Shown here: positions 48,307-58,514 of the stretch, one piece after another
How positions within the stretch are numbered: position 1 is the stretch's first letter
Layout: the number at the start of each line of letters is the position of its first letter
Assembly: GCA_036850905.1 (NCBI GenBank)
Contig: CM072095.1
Coordinates: forward strand, 48,016,408-48,080,407
Reading direction: 5' to 3'
DNA from: Luffa acutangula
Lineage: Eukaryota > Streptophyta > Magnoliopsida > Cucurbitales > Cucurbitaceae
DNA: 64,000 nucleotides
Position numbers and translations under genes: made by a program
The notes under the pieces: generated by a model
What the model was told of the DNA's origin: nothing
The model's database searches: none
The model's input: only the letters and a program-made list of their open reading frames with translations

Positions 48307-48414
48307 CAACTAGTTAAGCGTTATACGTATATTTTAAATGTCAAAGGTTAGACTCTCCATTAAATATTGTCAACTAGTTAAGCGTTATAGGTATATTTTA
48401 AATGTGAAAGGTTA
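48307..48414 (+). repeat. Direct duplication of a 44-bp SINE-like segment
   Basis: caactagttaagcgttata.. with aaaggtta at its end occurs at 48307-48350 and 48371-48414 with two C/G differences. The spacer contains gactctccattaaat, resembling the 3' half of a tRNA-derived SINE, so this may be a tandem or partly duplicated SINE. Confidence 0.65.
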
Positions 48415-49417
48415 TGTAAATTAACACAAACAGCTAATTTGAAGTTTGAGAATGATTTTCTTATAGGTTGTATTAAATAAAACTTGTAATTTACCCTTAT
48501 AATTTATCTCCAAATTCTCTAGATACAAAGGGTGCTTTTACTTTGAACATTAAATAAATGAGTTAAATTGATGTTCTTCTAATCATGCTAATCAGAACCT
48601 ATTTTTCATGCACTAGGAAATGTGCAAAAATCAAACCTGCACGTCTCATTGGTTGAATATGTTATTTATTCAATTTTTTTAATAATTTTTTAAACCCAAA
48701 CTTAAAATAAAATAAAATTGTTCACATTACAACATTATTAAAAAACAATAATAATAATTTAAAATGTCATTCAAAGCCAAAGGATAATACATTTCAACTT
48801 AAAACTCGGTTGCGTTGTTAAAGGATTTCGGCTGGCCGTGTTGATTGGAATCGACAGATTCAGAGCTCCTTTGTTTGACCGCAACAACTATAAATGCCGT
48901 TTTATATTTATTGCTTCTTACCCATTTTTTCTTTATTTGTTTTCATTTAATAATAATTATAATAATAATAATAATATATGTTTATTATTTATAATGTTAC
49001 AAAATAAAGAGGATTGTCTGGAAAAAAATCACTTGACAATTAAGCTCATGCCTTTACGTTCAAATATCAACTATCTTTGAAAATTAAGATCATCTCTCAT
49101 ATATTATGATAATTTATATACAAGAGATAAAGTATATTAGTATGTTGCGTTATAAAAAAACTATTGAAAAGTATTTCTTCTCAATAAAAGAAAAAAAAAA
49201 TATGAAAAGTAGTTCATTTCAGAAATTGACCTGCTAAAACTTTTGTATTCGAATAAACAAATGAAATATTTTATACAAATCCAACTTCTAGTGGACTCTC
49301 ATTCAAGTCGTCGTCTTTTTTTTAACAAATAAAACAAATGTATTATTAATGTATAATATCTTGTATCTCCTTTTCAATTAAACATTTTAATTTTAAAGAA
49401 TAATTTTATACAATTAT

Positions 49418-49470
49418 TTGAATGATATAATGTTTTTTTTTTAAAAAAAAAGTTGAATGATATAATGTTT
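49418..49470. repeat. Micro-insertion with perfect 18-bp direct repeat
   Basis: TTGAATGATATAATGTTT at 49418-49435 and 49453-49470 flanks a 17-nt insert of T7, A9 and G. The long perfect repeat around so small an insert makes this one of the clearest members of the set. Confidence 0.75.
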
Positions 49471-50148
49471 GTCTGTACACAAACGTAAATCTCATCATGT
49501 ACATATGTATATAATTTTAAATATTTGGTTCTACATCTTAATTGTGGCATCCTAATTTTAAAACTATGATATTCTAGATGTTAATTATTTAAAGTATTTC
49601 GTCAACACTTTTCTTTTATTATTATTATTATTTTTTTCTCGTTTGAAGTTTTAATGATTTTGTTAGGACGACTGTAGGATTTAATATTCTTTCATTTTTT
49701 ATTATTAAAAAAAAATCATCACACGTCATTGAAAATGACCAAAGTGTGGACTAGGCAACATTTCCAAAAACTCGCAAATGAAATTTCGACTTTGTATGTA
49801 AGTTGAAAATTTATTTATATTTATTTATTTTTTATTATTATTATTTTCAGGAAACAAATTCCAATATATATTGCACGTATAGTTATTTGCATTTTGTCAC
49901 TTATTAGCATGATCAAGATATATTGACAGTTTCTAACATTTTTAAGAAACGACCTCCTATATGATTCAATTGGAATAATTTATACTTGGATATAATTATC
50001 TTCAAATATCAGTTAAAACTACACAATTCAAAATTTATAAACTCATTTATAATTTGATAGTTGATGAAGTATAATTTCATAAGCAACTTAACATTGATTA
50101 GTATTTTTAACACGTACATATATACCCTGTAAAAGAACATATATTCAC

Positions 50149-50191
50149 GTGTAGATTTTTTTTTTTTTTTTTTTTGACAATATGTGTAGAT
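50149..50191. repeat. Micro-insertion with 8-bp direct repeat
   Basis: GTGTAGAT at 50149-50156 and 50184-50191 flanks a 27-nt insert, a long T run plus gacaatat. On the minus strand it reads ATATTGTC plus poly(A), sharing the TTGTC-poly(A) end with the insertion at 52,895. Confidence 0.5.
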
Positions 50192-50316
50192 GAGATAGAT
50201 AGCTTATTACATAATAGTACATTATTAAATACCTTAGTCAAATTTAACCTAACCATTTTATGAGTTGAGTTAAGATCGTGACCCTAAATTATTGTAAATA
50301 ATTATGATTGCACATA

Positions 50317-50421
50317 TATATATATATTTTTTACAATATGTGGGGAGGGGGATTCGAACCACCGACTTTGTGGTTATCAATACAACTTTATGACAGTTGA
50401 GCTAAGCTCCTGTGGGCAAGT
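50317..50421 (-). mobile_element. ~105-bp tRNA-derived SINE with 9-bp TSD
   Basis: The minus strand carries an A-box-like TTAGCTCAACTG, B-box GGTTCGAATCC, a C-rich CCCCCTCCCC and then a short A/T tail. TTGCACATA flanks it at 50308-50316 and 50422-50430. Same family as 16,204 and 55,749. Confidence 0.8.
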
Positions 50422-50926
50422 TTGCACATAATTTACCTTCATAAGATAAGTATGTTCTGACAAATATAAAGTGGTGCTATAAAATTTTATTTTACAATAG
50501 AAAATGTGGGAGCCAAAATTTTAAAATACCTAGATTGTCCTTGGTTTATTGGGCTCTTTAAGATAGATTTGAAATGGGTTTGGGCTGTATTGGATGTTCA
50601 TTGTGCATGCAACGACTCTGGATCCAAAATTATGGGCCAACAATTTGTTGGTGGCTTGACCCAAATTTTTTATATCCATTTTAAAGTTTATTTTTTGTTT
50701 TTTTGTTTTTTGTTTTTTTTTTTGTTTTTGGTCTTATATATGAATGTCCACTCAATTGGTGATCCAAAGTTAAAAAAATAATAATAATAAATAAATAAAA
50801 TCCAATATTTCTATTAGCATATTGACCAAACATCCTTAAAGTTAACATGAGTATAGTTTGACTGAAGTCAGAAATTTAAATTATCACCCTTGAATTCAGA
50901 AAATAAATAGAATTCAAAATAGAAGG

Positions 50927-51481
50927 TGTTATAGGCAATTTTGGACCACCCCGATATACAAGGAGCTGACGAGGACAACCGGGAAGAAATCAGGCTGAAA
51001 GATGGACCAAGGAGGCAAAACCGGCAAATGGGACGAGCCAAGATCGAAGGGGTCGGGTTTTTGGCCCGATCCCCTGCTCGGCCTCGGCCCGCTCGCGTGG
51101 GCCGAGTCCGTTCGATGTCGTTTGGTCCCCATCGCCTTTGACCGTCTCGGTTTCGCCTGGTTTGACCGAAAACTCCTCCAAATCCCTAAAAACCCTATGA
51201 GGATGAACAAGTATTTATACCCTTCTTCACCACTGAAGAAGGGACTCCGAATTCTTCCCTAAACACTATTCTATATTCTCTACTCTCCCCTCTTGCTCTT
51301 ACTTTTCCACTCCCTACCGTTCTGTTTGCTGACTTAAGCATCGGAGCCGATGTGGCGAGCACCACACCGGTGTGCAGGTTTACTGTCTTGCAGGCCACGT
51401 CTTCCCCCTCATCTACAAATTTACCGTTGGTGGCACGTGAAGGTCAGATGAGCTCCCTCTGACCAAAATCGATCATCAACA
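50927..51481 (+). mobile_element. Solo LTR, 555 bp, TSD GAAGG
   Basis: It runs from TGTTATAGG to ATCATCAACA. The 5-bp repeat GAAGG lies on both sides (50922-50926 and 51482-51486). It has a GC-rich central block (cggcctcggcccgctcgcg), a TATA-like gtatttatac near 51,210 and no coding sequence. No internal region or second linked LTR is attached, so it is a solo LTR left by LTR-LTR recombination or a non-autonomous insertion. Confidence 0.9.
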
Positions 51482-51913
51482 GAAGGAACAACTAATTTTA
51501 AGCAATAATAATAACAATAATACCATATGTTTCTTTCTATACTCATTTTGAGAATTTGTCCATAAAGTACTTGTTCTACACAATATTTCAATACGTAACA
51601 GTAAATAAATAATCTCAAAGTCGAAGTACAACAGAATCAAGAACTAGGTTTTTAAAAAATAAGAATTACACAAATTCATAAATCAAACAACAAAAAGAGA
51701 GAGAACAAGATTACACTCAGGTGTACAGTTGGTTCAAAGATCTTGCCTACATACCACCTAACAAATTCATTTGGTCTACATCCACTTTCCAATTATAATT
51801 GGTTTGACAATTTGGTCTACATCTACTTTTCGATCTCCCTTAGATAATAACTCCTAAAATTCGTTCAATTACACACACTCAAAATAACATAAGAAGAAGA
51901 CGATTATATTGGT

Positions 51914-52468
51914 TGTTATAGGTGATTTTGGACCACACAAGGAGCTGACGAGGACAAACGGGCAGAGGTAGGACCAAAAGACCGACCCAGAGGAAGACCG
52001 GGCCAAAGGGTCGAGCCAACATGGCCCGACCCATATGGTCGGCCTCGGCAAAAGGCCGAGGCCGACCATTCGGCCCAGTTGCGCGGGCCGAGTCCGTTCG
52101 ATGCCGTTTGGTCCCCACCGCCTTTGGCCGCCTCGGTTTCGCCTGGTTTGACCTAAAACGCCTCCGAATCCCTAAAAACCCTAGGAGAATGAGCAGGTAT
52201 TTATATCCCTCTTCGCCACTGAAGAGGGGATCCCGAATTCTATCCCTAAACTCTACTCTCTATTATCTGCTTTCTCCTCTTGCTCTTACTTTTCCGCACC
52301 CCTCCGTTCTGTTTGCTGACTTAAGCATCGGAGCCGGTGTGGCGAGCACCACACCGGTGTGCAGGTTTACTATCTTGCAGGCCACGTCTTCCCCCCTCAT
52401 CTACAAATTTACCGTTGGTAGCACGTGAAAGTCAGGCAAGATCCTCTGGCCAAAATCGACCATCAACA
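51914..52468 (+). mobile_element. Solo LTR, 555 bp, same family, TSD TTGGT
   Basis: It runs from TGTTATAGG to CCATCAACA, closely similar to the copy at 50,927 and in the same orientation. Its own target duplication TTGGT (51909-51913 and 52469-52473) differs from that of the neighbour, so the two are independent insertions and not the two LTRs of one element. Confidence 0.9.
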
Positions 52469-52878
52469 TTGGTTACAAAGAGTATGGTCGAGCAACTTAA
52501 ATGATGGATTACCATAACAAATGAGAGAATAATAAACCGAGTAAAAAAAATCACCAATACCAAATTGAATTGAGTCAGACCAAATACGAGTGTGTTGAAA
52601 TTTGCTATTTAAATTAGCTAGCGGATAATTAAAAAAGACAAAATATATGTCTTTTTGCCTTGATCCTACCCTACTACAATAATGGAATTTGACGGGAACC
52701 AAAAGCCCAAATTGTAATATGTATCTCAACTACCACCATTATATTTTTACAAGTAAAAGAGAGAAACACAAAATGACAGTGAATATAAATTTGTTTATTT
52801 TTCTTGTTGCGAGAAAAAAAAAATAACGTTAATTTTTAAGATTATAAATGGGACAAGAGTTCAAATCTATGATCTGAC

Positions 52879-52926
52879 ATATATTAATTAGATTTTTTTT
52901 TTTGACAACAATATATTAATTAGATT
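52879..52926. repeat. Micro-insertion with 16-bp direct repeat
   Basis: ATATATTAATTAGATT at 52879-52894 and 52911-52926 flanks a 16-nt insert, T9 plus gacaaca. On the minus strand it reads TGTTGTC plus poly(A). Confidence 0.75.
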
Positions 52927-53435
52927 AACAAATGATATTAGATTATTTGAATGATATATTTACGATCTTCTATTTGACATGAAATTATTAAAAGAAATAA
53001 GGTCAAATTACAAATTTAGTCACTATGATTTAGAGAAAGTTATAATTCAGTCTTTAGTAGTTTTTATTTTTAATAAAAAATATATAATTTTAACGTCAAA
53101 TATATATTCTTATATTTGACAGTATATAAATGGTAGTGATACATCAATTAGAACAAAAATCTTGATTGTTTTATAATTCACATATATTTTTGTTTGGTTA
53201 TATTTTCCATGGAAATTGAAATGTGGTTTATAAATTAAATATAAACTACATAAAGTATGTGATATGCAGAAACTAAACACAAAGATTATAAATCTATATG
53301 GAAGAGAAGCAATTCAAGAATTCTGAAGGCCTGAAATATTAATACAACAAATGAGATATAAACGATAAGATTTGCCTACTTTCAGCACCGCAAAAAAAGA
53401 GTACAATAATAAATAAAATCAAAATGTAGATATTT

Positions 53436-53553
53436 TATTTTACCATGTGCTACACGAGGATTCTGGAATTGGATACACACCATAAACTTCTATGGCTAAA
53501 ATAATTTTAGTTTCTTTTGTTAAAAAAATATTGAGAGTTGAAATCAATATATA

Positions 53554-53613
<60 letters not shown>

Positions 53614-54054
53614 AATTCGTGGGCATATGGGGTGGGTGCCTCCGACCTTTCCATTAAAAATAAGAAAAAATAAATAAATAAAAAAAAATAAGAAAAAAAT
53701 ATTATGTCCTCATATTAGGGTTAAGTTTTATTTTGGTTCATGAATTTTCAAACTCGTTTTGAATTTCGTTTCATTTTTATTCCTGAATTTTCAAACTTGA
53801 CACTTTAGTTTCTAAGGTTTGAATTTCGTTTCATTTTTATTCCTCCATCTAATTTTTCTCGTTAATAACTAATGGATTGTTAACGTCGCACTAATTTTCT
53901 ATTTAAAAAAAAATTAAATAAAAATATTGTTTCTTTTTATACAACACCACCACCATCCAAACGGCTGCCAGCATGCCGCTCGTCGGCGACAACAATTTTT
54001 TTTTTCCTTTTCTTCTCATTTCTTTTTCTTTTCTTCCTCCTTTTCTCTTCATTT

Positions 54055-54086
<32 letters not shown>

Positions 54087-55202
54087 GTAGAGGGAGGGAG
54101 GAGGAGCTCCCTCCTCCCCTTCCGGCACAGGGAGAGGGATGTCCCACCTCCCTCCTCATTTCTGAATGGACCTCTCGCCTCCGTTTTTGGAGCGAAACAA
54201 AGGTGGGAGGTCCCTCCTCCCATCACCAACGTCGAAAAGGGAGGGGGTTGCGCGTCCTCCCTCTCCCTCTTTTCTATTAAAAAAAAACAGAGAAAGAATA
54301 AGACAAGAAAAAAAATTGTTGCCAACGACGGTAGGTTGGATGGTGGTGGTGTTGTTGAAGGAGAAGAAGAATAATAGAGAAATAAAAATATATAAGACGG
54401 AGGAGGGAGGTCCCGAACGAGGGAGGGAGGAGGTCCCTTCCCTTTCTCATTATTTATTTTTTTTTTAAAAAAAATCATTGAAGAAAAAGAAGAGAAGAAG
54501 AAAGAAGAGAAAGAAAAAAAAATCAGTCGTCGGCGACCGGCGGAGAGCGGTAGCTGCCGGTCGCTGGACTTAGGAAGAAGAAGAAGAAGGAGGAGGGAGA
54601 AGATGGAGAAGAAGAAGGAAGAGAGAGAAGATGAGAGAGAAAAAGAGAAAGAATAAAAAAATAAAAAAATAAAAAAATATTATTTTTTTAATATTTTTAT
54701 TTACAAAATAAAAAATATATTTTTATATTAAAATAATAGTGTCACGTCAACAACAGTTAAAAGTTAACAGAAAATTTGACGACAGGGACCAGAGTGCTCC
54801 TTATCTCAAACCTCAAGGATATTTTTGTTGAGTTTGAAAACTCAGGACCAAAGTGTCACTTAACTCAAATCTCAGGGACCAAAAGTGTATTTTCCCTTTT
54901 TACTTTTAAAAATGAAAAAAAAAATTAGTGTCAATTTGTTATTAACGGAAAATTGGGTAGATAGACCAAAATGAAACAAAATCCAAGATTAAACTATGGA
55001 GTTTGAAAACTAGAATCGAAATAAAACTTAACCCAAACTTTGGGAATTATTTCCTTTTATTTTAGCATGTGCTCCACGAGGATTCTAAATTCTAAAATTG
55101 GATATACACCATAAATTTCTAAGGCCAAAATAATTTTAGTTTCTTTTGTTAATAAAACACCGAGATAAATTCACGGGTGCCTCCAACTTTTTCATTAAAA
55201 AT
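53436..55202. mobile_element. Long-TIR non-coding element bracketed by a >100-bp direct duplication
   Basis: The core, about 53,703-55,050, has long inverted ends. The left reads gggttaagttttattttggt, and the right, reverse-complemented, reads gggttaagttttatttcgat; both continue with ttttcaaact, gtttcattttt and cgttaataac motifs for about 150 bp. The interior is a mosaic of A/T runs, GGAGG/CCTCC tracts and gtcggcgac motifs without a credible protein. The sequence before it (from ttttattttaccatgtgct) recurs after it (from 55,054, ttttattttagcatgtgct) through the motif cattaaaaata. The left copy is expanded by an AT microsatellite. Confidence 0.7.
53559..53609. repeat. AT dinucleotide microsatellite (about 25 units)
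   Basis: Uninterrupted AT run inside the left copy of the direct duplication; absent from the right copy. Confidence 0.95.
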
Positions 55203-55204
55203 AT

Positions 55205-55242
55205 TGTTTATTTGAATTTTTTTGTAGAATGTTTATTTGAAT
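55205..55242. repeat. Micro-insertion with 13-bp direct repeat
   Basis: TGTTTATTTGAAT at 55205-55217 and 55230-55242 flanks a 12-nt insert, T run plus gtagaa. The smallest insert of the set. Confidence 0.6.
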
Positions 55243-55748
55243 AATTATTCAAAATAAAACTACGAGATATGTTTGATGAATCATTAAATCATATGCTTCG
55301 TACAAAAATATGATGCTAAAGTTGATTTTTTTGTGCCAATAATAAATAAAATCAAAATGGAAAAATTATTTTTATTTTTCCCCCTCTATTATATAATACA
55401 TCAAGTTGCGATAGATTTGTGTCTCTTGGCCCCGGTGCCATCAATAGGTAGGCCAAGCCCCAATAAGACCCACCTTCTCACCTCTATTTCATTTTTACTT
55501 CATTCTTGTTTTATACTCTTTTTTTTTTTGTTCCATAAATGAACATATTCATTCCCATTTCTTCTTTCACACAGAGAATAAATAAATAAATTTTGTGGTA
55601 AAAGATTTTTTTACCCAAATTGGGAGTTCAAATTTCGACTCTTCATTGATTAAACTCAAAATAAATAAAATTTGTTTGCACAAATTCATACAGTTTCACT
55701 TGTCTTAATTTTTACCCTGTTTATTCAATGAGTGAATTAAATTTATTT

Positions 55749-55845
55749 CGTAGTTTAGTTCAGTGATAATTGACATGTACTCTCGACCATGAGGTCAGAG
55801 ATTCAAATCCCCCACCCCCAAATGTTGATGTACTAAAAAAAAAAA
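55749..55845 (+). mobile_element. 97-bp tRNA-derived SINE with 15-bp TSD
   Basis: It reads gtagtttagttcagtgataa (A-box), then cagagattcaaatccccc (B-box GATTCAAATCC), then aatgttgatgtact and A11. The perfect 15-bp repeat GAATTAAATTTATTT is at 55734-55748 and 55846-55860. The ending GTTGATGTA(C/T)T-A(n) is shared with the copy at 16,204. Confidence 0.87.
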
Positions 55846-55877
55846 GAATTAAATTTATTTGTTTTGGATTAATAATG

Positions 55878-56045
55878 TCAATTTTAGTTCAACTCATTAA
55901 AACATTAAGCATCTTTCTTCTAAATCAGATGTTCAATTTTAGTTCAACTCATTAAAACATTAAGCATCTTAGAGATAATTGACATATACTCCCTCAAAGT
56001 TGAGGTTTAAATCTCCAAATTAAAATCTCATATTTGTTGTATTAA
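55878..56045 (+). repeat. 38-bp direct duplication within a SINE-like segment
   Basis: A 38-nt segment beginning tcaattttagttcaactcat occurs at 55878-55915 and 55933-55970, separated by 17 nt. The right copy continues into gataattgacatatactccc and ggtttaaatctcc, the layout of the short SINE family. The right copy is therefore probably the 5' end of a diverged SINE. Confidence 0.6.
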
Positions 56046-56134
56046 AGGAGAATAAGGATTGGATTGACGACTTAATCATAATTCAATCGATTAAGATATT
56101 GTATTCTTGACCAAAGAGTTAGTGATTCAAAATC

Positions 56135-56226
56135 TATTTAGTTCCTCAACATTTGGGATGAAGGGATTTGAACTTCTAACCTTCAAACGGTACATGTCAA
56201 TTATCATTGAATTATATGCTCAACTT
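56135..56226 (-). repeat. Diverged tRNA-SINE-like copy, minus orientation
   Basis: The plus strand shows gggatttgaacttctaacct and acatgtcaattatcattgaa, the reverse complement of the B-box and gataattgacatgt parts of the SINE at 55,749. No clear target duplication. Confidence 0.5.
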
Positions 56227-57490
56227 GACAGTGATTTGAATTTCTATTACTACACGTTGTTGAACTAAAAACAAGAGACACAAGAAGTGAATTGTGTTAT
56301 ATTTATCCTACTATTAAAATATTGACCATATATAAAAATGTTGAACAAAATATTATTAATGTCCTGTCCCAATCCTTCCTTCTCCTTTTATTTCAACAAA
56401 ATAAAACTTCACATGAACGTTTTAATGAATTTTGCCAAAAGATATATTAGATCCATCCATTCATTTTCATGTGATTACGTTACCTCTTTGGCAAAAAATT
56501 TCATTGGGGTAAGAACGTTTGAATGGTATCTATTTATCATCTTAGGATCTTCTTTTAACCGTGAGACTAGAAAAAAAAACAATTGATTTTTGTTTAAAAT
56601 ATCATTTTGGTCCATGTATTTTGAGATTCCTTCTATTTTAATCTACATACTTCCAATAAATTTTAAAATTAGTCATTGTCATTATCAAAAGTACGATAAT
56701 CAAAGTTGAATATTTGAAAGTAAAGGAATAAAATTATATTTTAACATTGGATTTTTTTTATTACCTAAAATGAAAATGAAAGGAAAGTACAAGTTAATAG
56801 AACCTTCAAATGCACTTTTTTCTCTTATGCAATTCTTTCCTTTTCTTTTTCCTTCTAATGATGAATTTATTTGACAAAGGAACTAAAAATATATATATAT
56901 TTGGAGGAAGAGGATGAGACATTGCTTGGAGTGGGTTGGTGAGAGGCATTGAATACCTAATGCAACAACTTTCTTCTCATCTCATCTCATCTTCAAGTTG
57001 GCTTAGCTATAAGTTAAAATGGGTAACTCTTCATTCATTATTTGTTGTTGTTTTCCCTTTTAAGACTTAGGTTGGAAACCACTTTGATGGATTTTTTTCT
57101 TCTCCCCTTTTTAATATTTATATAAAAGCATACAAAAAAAAAAAAAAAAAACACATTAGTAACTGATCACTTAAACTACATATACTTTAAAATCTATACA
57201 TGGAGATGAAAGATTTTCTCTTTCTCTCAATTTAATTTGTTTCTCATCTATCTTCATTTTACATTAGTTATCCATATATTATAGTCTATAGTCATATCAT
57301 GATTTGCGAAATTTTTTAAAAAAATCTATAATACTCAATTTTTTTCAAAGATACATATACATGTTGACCTTTTTTTTTTTTAATGATAAATAAATTATTA
57401 ATATAAAAATGGTTATTTTATATTATTGGTAATTGATTTCAATATTAACTCTAATAATAATGAGAATCAATAGTTTACATTTACAGCGCT

Positions 57491-57750
57491 CAGACTCTGT
57501 TGCACCGCAAGGCGCTGTCAACGAGTCGGGTTGTTTGGGAATGCAACCTCAATCGGACGGTAAATTATGTCCAAGGCTAAATATGGGCGAGGGACCGATA
57601 ACAAACATGTATCGCGAGGAAAAGATGAAAAGGACTTCGAAAAGATAGTCAAATAGTGCTTGAAATTGTCGAGAGAGAAGTGGATGAGGGCAGGCGAAGT
57701 GCCCCAGTCGGATGTGGAACAGTGAGAGTCAGTCCGCCAATCCACTTGGG
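57491..57750 (+). pseudogene. Decayed 26S (25S) rRNA gene fragment
   Basis: About 260 bp match the 5' domain of plant 26S rRNA as I know it. Landmarks in order: gcaccgcaaggcgctgtcaa, gagtcgggttgtttgggaat, gtccaaggctaaatatgggc, aagatgaaaaggacttcgaa, gtgcttgaaattgtcg, ggtcggatgtggaac-like text. Differences from the functional sequence are mainly C-to-T and G-to-A, the signature of decay of methylated DNA. It is isolated, with no 18S, 5.8S or spacer around it, about 0.8 kb upstream of PAL. It is a dispersed rDNA pseudogene and not a functional unit. Confidence 0.9.
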
Positions 57751-57853
57751 CTACGACCCATGCACATCTCTCAACTTGAGTGGTTCGAGCCCCATTCACT
57801 TTGTCTTGTGTTCAAGTCTTAGGGTCGTTACACAACAACTCTATTCATCAAAG

Positions 57854-57914
57854 ACATTGACTTCACTTATTTATTTATTTATTTATTTTAGAAATAACAT
57901 TGACTTCACTTATT
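57854..57914. repeat. Micro-insertion with perfect 18-bp direct repeat
   Basis: ACATTGACTTCACTTATT at 57854-57871 and 57897-57914 flanks a 25-nt insert made of TATT units plus ttagaaata. The T-rich strand again precedes a short non-repetitive end. Confidence 0.75.
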
Positions 57915-58244
57915 ACTATGGTAGGAATGATTTAAAAAAAAAATCATCAATTAAATATACAAAGAGTACCATATGATTTTTTTTTTTTTTCTCAATTCTC
58001 ATTAATAAGGACTAGATGAAAAATAATCTAAAAAATGCATCTGATGAGTTTTTCAGCTTTGAATGTAAAATAGTTTTATGAACTTAAATTTCTAACTATC
58101 TAATAAATTTATAAATTTAAGAAAGATATCTAAAAAAAAAAAATTAGGAAGTCATTAAATGATGGGAGGGTAAAAGTGTAATTAAGGATAGATAAAGGGG
58201 GAAATGGTAATTTAGGATCGGTGTTCGACCATGCACCATACACT

Positions 58245-58255
58245 CCACCAACCCC
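58245..58255 (+). promoter_or_regulatory. AC element (MYB site) in the PAL promoter
   Basis: CCACCAACCCC, an AC-rich motif of the type bound by R2R3-MYB regulators of phenylpropanoid genes. It lies about 260 nt upstream of the PAL start codon. Confidence 0.65.
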
Positions 58256-58305
58256 ACGCCTCTATCAACGAACAAGGCAATTCAATCATGTGAGCTCTGA
58301 CTGTG

Positions 58306-58315
58306 GACACGTGTC
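58306..58315 (+). promoter_or_regulatory. G-box in the PAL promoter
   Basis: GACACGTGTC, a perfect palindrome containing the G-box core CACGTG (58308-58313), a bZIP/bHLH site. About 200 nt upstream of the start codon. Confidence 0.65.
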
Positions 58316-58369
58316 AGAATCATAAGCGTAGAAAGGAAGAAAAAGTGATCCAACGGCCAGAAAAAGCCT

Positions 58370-58381
58370 CCAACTAACCCC
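58370..58381 (+). promoter_or_regulatory. Second AC-like element in the PAL promoter
   Basis: CCAACTAACCCC, another AC-rich MYB-type motif, about 60 nt upstream of the TATA box. Confidence 0.55.
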
Positions 58382-58433
58382 TTCTTGTAATGCTCCAACC
58401 CATGGCTTTTAACACACCATGTACTTAGTCTCT

Positions 58434-58441
58434 CTATTTAA
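58434..58441 (+). promoter_or_regulatory. TATA box of PAL
   Basis: CTATTTAA, 74 nt before the ATG, in a proper position for transcription to start near 58,465-58,475. The leader would be about 45 nt and is rich in ctctctc. Confidence 0.65.
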
Positions 58442-58514
58442 CATTTCAGAGACTCCCTTCCCTTTCTCTCTCAAGGAAACTTAGCCTCTTTCCATCCTTT
58501 TCACTTCACCAATA

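Larger units (their letters stand above)
46295..50926. other. Intergenic, repeat-rich, no gene
   Basis: No coding region is supported. The region holds a foldback repeat, SINE-like copies and micro-insertions, listed separately, plus long T and A tracts. Confidence 0.55.
52474..58200. other. Repeat-dominated intergenic region upstream of PAL
   Basis: No gene is supported. Open frames near 53.9-54.5 kb lie in simple A/T, GGAGG and CCTCC tracts inside a TIR element and change meaning with each run length. The region holds SINE copies, micro-insertions, a microsatellite and a 26S rDNA fragment, listed separately. Confidence 0.6.

Noticed and set aside
50340..50410. tRNA-like sequence with a perfect B-box
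   Set aside because: No acceptor-stem pairing or proper anticodon arm is seen, and it is flanked by a target duplication with an A/T tail, so it is a SINE.
53903..54478. 191-codon minus-strand frame and overlapping plus-strand frames
   Set aside because: They consist of translated A/T runs and GGAGG/CCTCC tracts inside the TIR element; the frames depend on homopolymer lengths and match nothing.
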